DNA from: an uncultured Phocaeicola sp.
Lineage (GTDB): Bacteria > Bacteroidota > Bacteroidia > Bacteroidales > Bacteroidaceae
Direction: 5' to 3'
Assembly (NCBI GenBank): GCA_944320815.1
Contig: CALUIZ010000020.1
Location: 1-59,562, forward strand
DNA length: 59,562 nucleotides
Position numbers and translations under genes: made by a program. The notes under the pieces are model-generated. The model was given only the letters and a program-made list of their open reading frames with translations. It had not been told where the DNA came from and ran no database searches. Of the stretch, positions 8,943-16,318 are shown piece after piece. Each line of letters starts with the position of its first letter. Within the stretch, counting starts at the first letter, position 1.

Positions 8943-9311
8943 ATGGAAAAAGGACTTACTTACACAAGCACGACAACCGTCAACGACACGAACACTGCCA
9001 AGACAATGGGGTCGGGCGACATGGATGTGTTTGCTACACCGGCTCTGGTCGCGCTAATGGAAAACGCTGCGATGAATGCCGTGAAAGATTCGCTGCCGAA
9101 AGGTTCCACCACGGTAGGTGCCATGATACAAACCTCCCATCTCAAGCCTTCCGGCATAGGCGAGGAAGTGACCGCCACCGCCACACTTGAAGAAGTTGAC
9201 GGACGAAAGCTCACATTCAGCATCATCGCCCACGATTCAAAAGGAACCGTAGGCGAAGCCACTCACATACGTTACATCGTCGACCGGCAGCGGTTTCTGA
9301 GCAAGCTCTAA
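8943..9311 (+). CDS. FlK-like hotdog-fold thioesterase
   Basis: A 122-residue single-domain thioesterase related to fluoroacetyl-CoA thioesterase FlK. The catalytic triad pattern is kept with identical spacing: Thr32 (ATPALVALME), Glu40 in the same helix, and His66 (TSHLKPSG), against Thr42, Glu50 and His76 in FlK. It probably hydrolyses a small acyl-CoA; family members outside Streptomyces have undefined substrates. It begins 1 bp after the MscS-type gene. Its last 12 codons are duplicated 5.2 kb to the right at 14465-14502, beside the antiporter gene, showing that this gene and the antiporter were once adjacent and convergent. Confidence 0.85.
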   Translation: MEKGLTYTSTTTVNDTNTAKTMGSGDMDVFATPALVALMENAAMNAVKDSLPKGSTTVGAMIQTSHLKPSGIGEEVTATATLEEVDGRKLTFSIIAHDSKGTVGEATHIRYIVDRQRFLSKL

Positions 9312-9448
9312 CTCACCATTACGGCGATGAGCTGAATGAACAGAATCAGAAAGACCATCGCTATGGGATATACCGTAGCGTATGCCACACCGGGTACGTT
9401 GCTGTCAGTTCGATGACCGACAGCAACATACTAGGGAGTGCTGGTTAT
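9274..9448 (+). repeat. left copy of the island-flanking direct repeat
   Basis: Positions 9274-9409 match 14465-14600 with only five mismatches that I can count (9279, 9311, 9313, 9397, 9407). After a rewritten patch (9410-9433), 12 further identical bases (9434-9445) continue at the same offset of 5191. The repeat holds the thioesterase 3' end and the antiporter 3' end in convergent orientation. Confidence 0.9.
9308..9448 (-). pseudogene. remnant of antiporter C-terminus
   Basis: Read leftward, this stretch encodes the last residues of the AspT-like permease (GVAYATVYPIAMVFLILF, then IQLIAVMVS and stop), nearly identical to the intact gene's end at 14499. Upstream in frame it reads TSTP and then a TAG stop where the intact gene has TSTPGLAA, and the intervening codons are scrambled. 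It is a dead fragment left or created when the 5-kb island arrived. Confidence 0.85.
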
Positions 9449-9547
9449 AAAACATATTTTCCACGTATCGTTCCGCTTCTGTTTCTCAAAAGACTTGATG
9501 TATTTCTCTATATATCATCAAACACGAAACATCAATATGTTATAAAT

Positions 9548-10396
9548 TTATACATATGTAGTACCCACATACAATTTGAGATAATTACTCGGCGCATACC
9601 CAAACTTCTTCTTGAAAGCCTGCGAGAAATGCGACCTGTTCTTGAAACCTACCATGTAACCGACATCTTGCGCCGTCGCGGTATTTTCAAGCAACAGGGT
9701 TTTGGCTTTTTCCAACCGATGCTCCATAATCCACCGCTGGGGAGGAAGTGGGCTGACTTTGGCAAAGTCACGCTTGAAGGTGGCAAGGCTTCTTCCCGTA
9801 TAGGAGGCAAACTCTTCCAGCGTCAGGTCTTCCGTGTAGTTCTGTTCCATGAAGTCCATCAGGTCTATCTTCCACGCTTCGCTAAAGTCGAACAGTGTCG
9901 GATAGAACCGGGTATCTATGGCAAGCAGGGACATGACGGCTTCCTGCACTTTCAGGCGCAGCCATTCGTCCGAGGGCATTTCTGTGCTGTCCGTATAGGG
10001 GAGGAACGAATCGAACAGGCTTTTCAATGCCGTCGTCTGCGGCAATATGTTCACCGTCTGCGCTATCGGGCTTACGTGATGCAGTTTCTTGCAGGTAGCG
10101 ACTATGCGGTTGTAGTATTCTTTCAGTTCGTGGCGAGGGAGCGAAAAGTTGATACCACGGTAAGGCCCGTCGAGGGGTACTTTCGTCACGTTTATCGAGC
10201 AGTCGCGGCGCACAAACACATAATTGCCCGCCGCAATCTCGTCCGTCCTATCCCTGCCCTCGATGACCAATTTCCCCGAGCGCACGAAGATAATGGAATG
10301 GGCAGGCATCCGGTGTTCCCAGTGCATGTCGTGGGGTATGCAGCAACTCAGCAGGATGTCGCCATAATTGACTAAATTTTCTATCTGTCCGTTCAT
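9548..10396 (-). CDS. AraC-family transcriptional regulator
   Basis: A 282-residue DNA-binding protein. The N-terminal half is a cupin-like sensor domain (MPAHSIIFVRSGKLVIEG, AAGNYVFVRRDC). The C-terminal 100 residues carry the two helix-turn-helix motifs of AraC/XylS proteins: LTLEEFASYTGRSLATFKRD and TAQDVGYMVGFKNRSHFSQ, followed by FKKKFGYAPSNYLKL. The open frame reaches a TTG at 10414, but the ATG at 10396 is preferred. It is the last gene of the five-gene leftward operon, 27 bp after the amidohydrolase, and so is the obvious candidate regulator of that operon, perhaps through the repeats at 14284-14313. The inducer is unknown. Confidence 0.92.
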   Translation of the reverse strand: MNGQIENLVNYGDILLSCCIPHDMHWEHRMPAHSIIFVRSGKLVIEGRDRTDEIAAGNYVFVRRDCSINVTKVPLDGPYRGINFSLPRHELKEYYNRIVATCKKLHHVSPIAQTVNILPQTTALKSLFDSFLPYTDSTEMPSDEWLRLKVQEAVMSLLAIDTRFYPTLFDFSEAWKIDLMDFMEQNYTEDLTLEEFASYTGRSLATFKRDFAKVSPLPPQRWIMEHRLEKAKTLLLENTATAQDVGYMVGFKNRSHFSQAFKKKFGYAPSNYLKLYVGTTYV

Positions 10397-10423
10397 GTTT
10401 GCGAAAGTAATCAAAATAGTTTC

Positions 10424-11821
10424 TTATTCACGCTTCATCTTGAAGAAGATTTCAGGCATAGCGGTAGGATTCATAGGCTTCATGTCCACCAAGTCAAGCG
10501 ATTTCACCATGTGTAGTGTACCTTGTTTGTAGGTTTGGAAATGCTCAGTCGTGAGATGATGCTTGTAGGCTTCCCGGCTGGCATATATTTCCAATATACG
10601 CACTTGGCAGGAATCCCGTTGCTGTATCATCGGACAGATGGCTATCACTCCCGGTTCATTGCAGACAGAAGCAGCTCCCACATTCAAGGCGAACGACAGG
10701 TATTCATCCAAGTATTCGGGGTAAATCTCTATTTCCGAGATGCGCACCAACATACTGTCGGCCTCAGCGTTTCCACAAGCAATCATCTGTTTATCATAAG
10801 TTGCACAAGGTAGGTTGAAAAGCCGTTCCGCGTTCTTCCATAAGAACATTTCCATATATACCGACAATTCTTTGTCTTCTGACAATTCCTTTTCCAGCCG
10901 TTGCAGATTTCCAGTCAATACTTCCGCCGGCTGATAGGGATAATCCGAGCCATAAAGTATATGGTCGGGAGAGGTGATGGTAAGCATACTTCGTATAACG
11001 GTTGGCGAGGCTGCCCCCGCCAAGTCGTAGTACAACCGTGAGAGGTTGGCTTCCACATCTACTTCGCCTACCATCCCTTTGGCTTGCAAGGCAGGAAGAA
11101 TCGCTTTCATGCGCGGAATGGCAAGCGGAAGAAATGAACCGCAATGAGGCACTACTACTTTCACGTGCGGATAGCGTACCAGCACATTGCGTACCAGCAT
11201 GTTCAGGACGGCACGGGTCGTTTCCGCCGGATATTCGTAGGCAGCCAGCGGAAGAGCAGCCGTCAGTTCCTCGTTCACAGGCACAGGCTTGTGGGGATGG
11301 AGGATGATGACGGCATTCCGTTCGTCCAGCACTTTCATCAAAGGGTCGAGTTCTTCATCGCCAAGATATTGCCCGCGACTGTTAGTCGCCAGCTTCACGC
11401 CGTCCGCGCCCAATGTATCAAGCGCATAGACGGCTTCGCGGATGGCAGCATCCACATCAGGCAGCGGCAGGGCGGCGCAGAACCTGAACCTGCCGGGGTA
11501 ATCCGCTTTCAGCTTGGCGCAATATTCATTATAACGGCGTGTCGTCTGCCAGCATTCTTCCGTATCATCGAAATATGGTTGAGGGGCGGGCATCGTCAAG
11601 ATGGAACAACTTATGCCGGCATCATCCATGAACTTCAAATGCGCACCGACATCCCATGCCGGAAGTGGAAAGCCTTCATCCATCGCGGCATCATGCTTCT
11701 CCAAAGCCTCCATATAAAACGGCAGGATATTATGGCAATGCACATCAATAATGCTTTGTGCCACCATGTTTCCTGCCATGCAAGTGGATATAGTCATAAG
11801 CGATATTGTTTTCTTCCACAT
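10424..11821 (-). CDS. exported amidohydrolase fused to an ABM (YgiN-like) domain
   Basis: A 465-residue protein with a signal peptide (about residues 1-21, ending NMVAQ). Residues 22-340 are an amidohydrolase_2 (ACMSD-like) TIM barrel: metal ligands DVHCHN at the first strand, HPHKP in the middle, VVVPHCGSF, and the late Asp in YGSDYPYQPAE. From about residue 355 to 455 there is an antibiotic-biosynthesis-monooxygenase-type dimeric alpha/beta-barrel (ISEIEIYPEYLDEYLSFAL, then HHLTTEHFQTYKQGT). Amidohydrolase_2 enzymes decarboxylate or hydrolyse aromatic or lactone intermediates. ABM domains often oxidise quinol-type substrates without a cofactor. The combination on one exported chain is unusual. 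It is 5 bp downstream of the flavin reductase gene. Confidence 0.85.
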   Translation of the reverse strand: MWKKTISLMTISTCMAGNMVAQSIIDVHCHNILPFYMEALEKHDAAMDEGFPLPAWDVGAHLKFMDDAGISCSILTMPAPQPYFDDTEECWQTTRRYNEYCAKLKADYPGRFRFCAALPLPDVDAAIREAVYALDTLGADGVKLATNSRGQYLGDEELDPLMKVLDERNAVIILHPHKPVPVNEELTAALPLAAYEYPAETTRAVLNMLVRNVLVRYPHVKVVVPHCGSFLPLAIPRMKAILPALQAKGMVGEVDVEANLSRLYYDLAGAASPTVIRSMLTITSPDHILYGSDYPYQPAEVLTGNLQRLEKELSEDKELSVYMEMFLWKNAERLFNLPCATYDKQMIACGNAEADSMLVRISEIEIYPEYLDEYLSFALNVGAASVCNEPGVIAICPMIQQRDSCQVRILEIYASREAYKHHLTTEHFQTYKQGTLHMVKSLDLVDMKPMNPTAMPEIFFKMKRE

Positions 11822-11826
11822 ATTTT

Positions 11827-12399
11827 TTACCGTATGGAGTTAGTCATTTCCCGATATTCCTTGCCCGGTTGGGTGCATTTGCCAATCATCTCACCTGTAC
11901 GCAGGTAAGAATAGGTAGGCATTTCAAACAGGACGGGTTTCAATTTGTTATAGTCCACCTTGCCGTTTTCATTGAGGCAATCTTCCTCCACATGCGTGGC
12001 GTTGATTTTACAGATGAAATTGTCGAAAGTTTCCGTCTCATTGTTGTCCACCACTTCGCACTCCATCACCAGCGGGCTGTCCTCAATGACGGGGGTCTGT
12101 CCCTCGCCCAAGTGCCACTCGAACACTCCTGACTTGTCCGTTTTCGCCCCGCTTGTAATGCCCACATAATCCGCGCGTGGCAGCAACTTCTCATCCACCA
12201 CATTGACCGACAACCTGCCCGTTGCCTTTATACCCTGATTGGTATAGTGGGGTTTGTAGAGGCTGACCATAATGCGGTCGTGTCCGATGATGCCCACATG
12301 TCCTGCCAACAACCATGCGGGCTTGTCTTCCATCATAGTTCCGATAACGACCGCCGGAGTCGGATACAGAGCCAGAACTGAACCGATCTTTCTTTTCAT
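11827..12399 (-). CDS. flavin reductase / flavoredoxin family protein
   Basis: A 190-residue FMN-binding split-barrel protein of the flavin reductase-like family. Visible features are the N-terminal PTPAVVIGTM strand, the SLYKPHYTNQGIKATGRLSV segment, where the family binds FMN phosphate, and the NVVDEKLLPRADYVGITSG loop that follows. It would reduce flavin or act as a small flavoprotein electron carrier in the cytosol. It lies between the decarboxylase-cupin gene (3-bp gap) and the amidohydrolase gene (5-bp gap), so it is firmly in the operon. A supporting role in reducing a quinone or aromatic substrate handled by its neighbours is inference. Confidence 0.9.
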   Translation of the reverse strand: MKRKIGSVLALYPTPAVVIGTMMEDKPAWLLAGHVGIIGHDRIMVSLYKPHYTNQGIKATGRLSVNVVDEKLLPRADYVGITSGAKTDKSGVFEWHLGEGQTPVIEDSPLVMECEVVDNNETETFDNFICKINATHVEEDCLNENGKVDYNKLKPVLFEMPTYSYLRTGEMIGKCTQPGKEYREMTNSIR

Positions 12400-12402
12400 T
12401 GT

Positions 12403-13230
12403 TTATTCCTCCTCTTGCAATTTGTTATATTCCTCATCGGTTACAGGCTCAAGCCATTCGTTGTTTGTCTTTTCTCCGGGCACTTCAATGGCAAGATGGG
12501 CAAACCAATTGTCGGCTGTGGCGCCATGCCAATGTTTTACTCCGGCTGGGATGTTGACCACATCGCCGGGACGGAGCAGGCGTGCGGGCTTTCCCCATTC
12601 CTGATACCAGCCTGTGCCTGCCACGCAGATCAGCAGTTGTCCGCCGCCCTTCGTGGCGTGATGTATGTGCCAGTTGTTGCGGCAACCCGGCTCAAACGTT
12701 ACATTGTTGATGCCGACCTGTTCAGAAGATACAGGTGCCAAATAGCTTTGCCCGATGAAGTATTGAGCATACGCATCGTTAGGCTGGCCGATGGGGAATA
12801 TCATTTCCCGCTCGAATTTCGCTTTCTCGTCCGCAGCCTCCGTTTCTTCCGTCCATACATCCTTAGCCAGACGAAATGCGGCCCACGCTTTGGGCCATCC
12901 GGCATAGAAGCCGACTTGCGTCAGTATTTCCGCAATCTCGGTACGGGTGATGCCGTTCTTCCTGGCGGTCTGCAAGTGATAGGTCAAGGAAGAATCCGTG
13001 ATGCCCGAACTGACAAGTGCGGTAATCGTAACCATGCTCCGGTCGCGCAGGCCGAGTTTGTCAGTCCGGCTCCATACTTCACCGAAAAGCACGTCATCGT
13101 TCAGTTCTGCGAACTTAGGGGCGAAATCGCCCAACTGCTCTCTTCCGGCAGTCTGCTTGATTTTTGTCTGTGCGTTAGCCATAGGTGTAATCATTAATAG
13201 TGTGAATGCAATGCAAATAATTGTTCTCAT
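12403..13230 (-). CDS. exported carboxymuconolactone decarboxylase-cupin fusion
   Basis: A 275-residue protein with a signal peptide from the ATG at 13230 (MRTIICIAFTLLMITPMANA then Q). Starts at 13257 and 13281 are also open, but give a worse leader. Residues about 35-130 are a carboxymuconolactone decarboxylase/AhpD-like helical domain (LGLRDRSMVTITALVSSGI, EIAEILTQVGFYAGWPKAW). It lacks the CxxC pair of AhpD peroxidases, so a redox role is unlikely. Residues about 185-265 are a cupin with WHIHHATKGGGQLLICVAG and GDVVNIPAGVKHWHGA, which contain the metal-binding histidines. CMD-cupin fusions of this kind recur beside aldo/keto reductases and flavodoxin-like genes in gut bacteria. The substrate is unknown. 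Confidence 0.87.
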   Translation of the reverse strand: MRTIICIAFTLLMITPMANAQTKIKQTAGREQLGDFAPKFAELNDDVLFGEVWSRTDKLGLRDRSMVTITALVSSGITDSSLTYHLQTARKNGITRTEIAEILTQVGFYAGWPKAWAAFRLAKDVWTEETEAADEKAKFEREMIFPIGQPNDAYAQYFIGQSYLAPVSSEQVGINNVTFEPGCRNNWHIHHATKGGGQLLICVAGTGWYQEWGKPARLLRPGDVVNIPAGVKHWHGATADNWFAHLAIEVPGEKTNNEWLEPVTDEEYNKLQEEE

Positions 13231-13259
13231 GATTGTGTTCTTTTCGTTGATACTCATAA

Positions 13260-14225
13260 TCAGCACATTGGATGCTCCCATGAACCTTTGGTATCCACAT
13301 CCATTTTTCTTGAGACTCCATCCAACAGGACGATTTCATTGTCAGCCAAACGGAGTGAAATAGCTTTTACCGCATCTTCCACATGGTAAGGTTTGGTTAC
13401 GCCAATGATGGGCAAGGTATGCTTGGCAATCGCCCATGCGATGACCACTTGCGGCACAGTCGCTCCGTGCATCTGTGCTATCCCGCGCAATGCCGTAAGC
13501 AATCCTCCCATCCGTACCAGTTGGGCGTTGTAAGTCTCACCCCGTGAACTGTTCTGCGGCATCAGATGTTCCACGTCATATTTGCCGGAAAGCGCACCTT
13601 GCTCCAGTGTCATGTAGGCAAAGAAGTCCATACCGTGCTCGCGGCAATAGTCGATAATACCCGCATCCTCCGATGAACGGTAAATAAGGCTGTAGTGATT
13701 CTGCACCGCAGACACATGGAAACCTTCCGCAGAAAGAATTTCTTCCGCACGTTTCAATTCAGCCAAATTATGATTGGATACGCCCACGCTTCTTATCTTC
13801 CCTTTCTTCAGTGCGGGAATCAGTCCGGGCGTCCACCGCTCCACATCAGCCGGATTGTGTATCCAATAAACATCTACATAATCCGTGTTAAACCGTTTCA
13901 GGCTGGCATCCAGCATTTCTTCTACGGCATTCGGCGAGTCGGATGCAATCTGAGGAGTGAACTTGGTGGAGATAAGCACTTGTCCACGCGGACATTGTTT
14001 TACGAAACTTGCCAGAATCTCCTCTGAGGCCCCCATGCCATACACGGTGGCCGTGTCCCAAAGGTTCAGCCCGTTGTTCATAGCCGCATCAAATACCGGC
14101 TTTAAATCTTCTGCGGAAAGATTGTTTCCAAACACCTGGTCGCCTCCGGCGACACCTGTGCCCCATGACCATGTGCCCAAGGCGATTTTAGGATAATTCT
14201 CATTGTTTGCCATAACTCTGTTCAT
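13260..14225 (-). CDS. aldo/keto reductase
   Basis: A 321-residue NADPH-dependent oxidoreductase with a TIM barrel. The first strand is IALGTWSWGTG. The catalytic tetrad is visible as Asp in NLWDTATVYG with Tyr four residues on, the Lys in LISTKFTP, and the position before NPADVE (WIHN). The cofactor part includes GVSNHNLAELKRAE and, near the C-terminus, IIGVTKPYHVEDAVKA. The start may be at 14225 or at the ATG at 14213; both precede the conserved region. It is the first gene of the island operon, downstream of the -7 box at 14244-14251. The physiological carbonyl substrate is not evident. Confidence 0.92.
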   Translation of the reverse strand: MNRVMANNENYPKIALGTWSWGTGVAGGDQVFGNNLSAEDLKPVFDAAMNNGLNLWDTATVYGMGASEEILASFVKQCPRGQVLISTKFTPQIASDSPNAVEEMLDASLKRFNTDYVDVYWIHNPADVERWTPGLIPALKKGKIRSVGVSNHNLAELKRAEEILSAEGFHVSAVQNHYSLIYRSSEDAGIIDYCREHGMDFFAYMTLEQGALSGKYDVEHLMPQNSSRGETYNAQLVRMGGLLTALRGIAQMHGATVPQVVIAWAIAKHTLPIIGVTKPYHVEDAVKAISLRLADNEIVLLDGVSRKMDVDTKGSWEHPMC

Positions 14226-14243
14226 TTAAAAAGTTTTCTGCCA

Positions 14244-14313
14244 CAAAGTTATGGAGGTTATTTTTTCACCTCGTTGTTTTACGGCTCAATTTATGTTTGT
14301 GTAAAGCTCAATT
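14244..14313 (-). promoter_or_regulatory. promoter and candidate AraC operator of the island operon
   Basis: Read leftward, TAACTTTG (14251-14244) matches the Bacteroidales -7 box 19-31 bp before the possible start codons of the aldo/keto reductase gene. On the plus strand two identical octamers, gctcaatt, occur at 14284-14291 and 14306-14313. They are 22 bp apart (two helical turns) and sit just upstream of where the -33 region should be. Tandem half-sites at this spacing are typical of AraC-family activators, and one is encoded at the operon's end. Confidence 0.45.
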
Positions 14314-14382
14314 CGCTGATATGGAATATAAAATATGTATGTTTTTAGGGATTTATACTACCGCATTTGTCGCCAATATATA

Positions 14383-14427
14383 GATACTAGAATGGGACTA
14401 AATTAAATTTAGCCCCATTCTAGTATC
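14383..14427. repeat. long perfect inverted repeat
   Basis: A 14-bp perfect stem (14383-14396 with 14414-14427, gatactagaatggg) is extended, after one mismatch, by a further 6 bp (14398-14403 with 14407-14412). No T run follows on either strand, so it is not a standard terminator. It lies 38 bp from the right island boundary. Confidence 0.7.
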
Positions 14428-14464
14428 GCAAATCACGCAATATCAATCTATTACAATTTTACAA

Positions 14465-14502
14465 ACATCATCGACCGGCAGCGGTTTCTGAGCAAGCTCT
14501 AG
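14465..14502 (+). pseudogene. remnant of thioesterase C-terminus
   Basis: In the plus-strand frame this encodes IIDRQRFLSKL and a TAG stop, against IVDRQRFLSKL in the complete thioesterase ending at 9311. Nothing upstream continues the gene. The TAG overlaps the antiporter stop (14499-14501) on the other strand, which shows the ancestral convergent arrangement. Confidence 0.85.
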
Positions 14503-14639
14503 CCCACCATTACGGCGATGAGCTGAATGAACAGAATCAGAAAGACCATCGCTATGGGATATACCGTAGCGTATGCCACACCGGGTATGTTGCTGTCGGT
14601 CATCGAATCGGCAGCGGCAAGCCCGGGAGTGCTGGTCAT
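14465..14639 (+). repeat. right copy of the island-flanking direct repeat
   Basis: Counterpart of 9274-9448 at a constant offset of 5191. It begins with the last codons of a second thioesterase 3' end and runs into the intact antiporter gene's C-terminal coding region. Confidence 0.9.
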
Positions 14640-16097
14640 TCCTCCGGTTATGGTTCCGAGCAAGTCAAGCATACTGATTCTGAATACGAAACGCCCTACC
14701 AAGGCTGCCAGCAGCATAGGTACCACCGTAATCACTGCTCCCAGGCCGAAAAGCAGGAATCCGCTTTCCTGAAACGTGGCCACGAGTGTCTTTCCGGCAG
14801 AAGTGCCCACTTCGGCAAGGAACAGCAAAAGCCCGAGCTGGCGCAACAGCTGATTCGCAGGTGCAGACATCGACCAAAGAATCGGACCGGTCTTTCCCAC
14901 TGCACTCAGGAAGAGGGCCATCATCAGCACACCGCCCGTCAGCCCCGGAGAGAAAGAGAATCCCGTGCCGAACGAAATGTTCAGTTTGCCGAACAGCACC
15001 CCCAACACGATACCCATCGCAACGGGGAAAAAGTCTGTATCTGAAAGGCGTTTCGCGTCATTCCCGAAAAGACGTGCCACCGCCTTCACTCCCTTCTGCT
15101 CACCGACCACCGTAAGTTTGTCGCCGAACTTCAAGGCCAATTCCGGCGAAGGCACGATGTCAATGCCGCTTCTGCGGACAGAAGTCACCGTACATCCGAA
15201 ATTCTTCTGCAGGTTCAGTTCGCCAAGCTGTTTGTTTATCATCTCCTTTTTTGTAAGAAGCAGCGACTCAATGCTCTGGTTATGCTCCAGCGGAAGCTCG
15301 CCTTCCTCACGCTTTCCCAGCAACACCGCCAGATTGTTCAAAGATTCTTCACTTCCGACCGCCTGAAGGCAGTCGCCTTCTTCAAGCACCGTATAAGCTG
15401 TAGGCATCACGATGTCTTCGTTCTTCTTCAGCCTTGATATTACAGCTCCCGTCACCGCACGGACATTCAGTTGGGCCAGCGTGCGTCCCACGACCGCCGG
15501 ATTCGACACACGGAACAGACCAGTGCCCAGCTCAGGGAAATGGCTTCTGCGTTCCACCTCAAGCCGGCGCGCCTCTTCCTGCAAATCTACACGGAACAGC
15601 TTGGGAAGCAGCTTGACAAAAAGAATCACTCCAATCACGCCAAACGGATAGGCTATTCCGTAAGCGATGGAAGCCAAGGGTGAATGGGTGCTGTCAATGG
15701 CCACCGCCAGTCCCGGGGTACTGGTCAAGGCTCCGGCTATAAGCCCGACAATGCTCGGGGTGTCCACACCGAACAGATATTTCATCCCCACACCCGTAAG
15801 ACAGGCCGAAGCCACAATAAGCAGAGTAATGAGAATCAGCGTCTTCCCCTTGCTCTTGAACGAATGGAAGAAACCGGGGCCAGCCTGTATGCCGATGGTG
15901 AAAATGAAAAGCACCAAACCGAAGTTTCCCAATTCCTTGGGAATGGTCACGCCCCAATGCCCGAAAGCCAGCGCAATGAATATCACGGCAGACACATCGA
16001 GAGAAAGTCCCTTCACCTTGACGCGCCCCAGCATGAAACCAAGGGCAACAATCAGGAACACCGAAAAATAAGAATTCTGAAGCAAATCTGTCAACAT
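14499..16097 (-). CDS. AspT/YidE-type permease with RCK_C domains
   Basis: A 532-residue inner-membrane transporter of the aspartate:alanine antiporter/YidE-YbjL type. Two homologous membrane halves (about residues 1-165 and 375-532) each carry a GALTSTPGLAVA or GGMTSTPGLAAA motif, the inverted-repeat signature of the family. Between them lie two TrkA_C-like regulatory domains (about 195-265 and 280-360; LEEGDCLQAVGSEESLNNLA, LKFGDKLTVVGEQKGV). The open frame reaches a TTG at 16103, but the ATG at 16097 fits better. The substrate is unknown: AspT exchanges aspartate for alanine, while the YidE group is uncharacterised. Its 3' end overlaps the thioesterase remnant and is duplicated at 9308-9448. 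Confidence 0.9.
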   Translation of the reverse strand: MLTDLLQNSYFSVFLIVALGFMLGRVKVKGLSLDVSAVIFIALAFGHWGVTIPKELGNFGLVLFIFTIGIQAGPGFFHSFKSKGKTLILITLLIVASACLTGVGMKYLFGVDTPSIVGLIAGALTSTPGLAVAIDSTHSPLASIAYGIAYPFGVIGVILFVKLLPKLFRVDLQEEARRLEVERRSHFPELGTGLFRVSNPAVVGRTLAQLNVRAVTGAVISRLKKNEDIVMPTAYTVLEEGDCLQAVGSEESLNNLAVLLGKREEGELPLEHNQSIESLLLTKKEMINKQLGELNLQKNFGCTVTSVRRSGIDIVPSPELALKFGDKLTVVGEQKGVKAVARLFGNDAKRLSDTDFFPVAMGIVLGVLFGKLNISFGTGFSFSPGLTGGVLMMALFLSAVGKTGPILWSMSAPANQLLRQLGLLLFLAEVGTSAGKTLVATFQESGFLLFGLGAVITVVPMLLAALVGRFVFRISMLDLLGTITGGMTSTPGLAAADSMTDSNIPGVAYATVYPIAMVFLILFIQLIAVMVG

Positions 16098-16103
16098 AAT
16101 CAA

Positions 16104-16318
16104 AATATATAAATCTAAAATAATTCAGCACTGTAGGCTCGCAGGCATTGAAAGCGTCATCAGCCGCCCGCCCTAAATGAGAGACTTGTCTCCCTTGATT
16201 TCCATCCGCAATCCCCATGTCTAAATATCAGGATATTCCAGCCGGAACAACCCGCTGCCTTCATCAAGACAGCCCGCTATTTTCCTATGAAAAAGAACAA
16301 CTACAGAGGCTCTTTTGT
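16104..16318. other. intergenic region upstream of the AspT-like permease
   Basis: The region carries the permease's upstream sequence and the 3' flank of the helicase gene. I see no gene, strong hairpin or clear -7 element. The first 20 bp upstream of the permease ATG are very A/T-rich (caaaatatataaatctaaaa). Confidence 0.4.

Larger units (their letters stand above)
9449..14464. mobile_element. putative 5-kb inserted island bracketed by direct repeats
   Basis: The segment between the two copies of the thioesterase/antiporter junction carries five leftward genes: AraC regulator, amidohydrolase-ABM fusion, flavin reductase, carboxymuconolactone decarboxylase-cupin and aldo/keto reductase. The flanks show that it interrupts two genes whose stop codons overlap in the right-hand copy. 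No integrase, transposase or terminal inverted repeats of an insertion sequence are present, so entry probably went through homologous or illegitimate recombination with foreign DNA that carried a related junction. The boundaries are inferred from where repeat identity ends. Confidence 0.6.

Noticed and set aside
9413..10375. Plus-strand frame of 320 codons opposite the AraC gene
   Set aside because: It is a shadow of the regulator, whose helix-turn-helix motifs are unmistakable.
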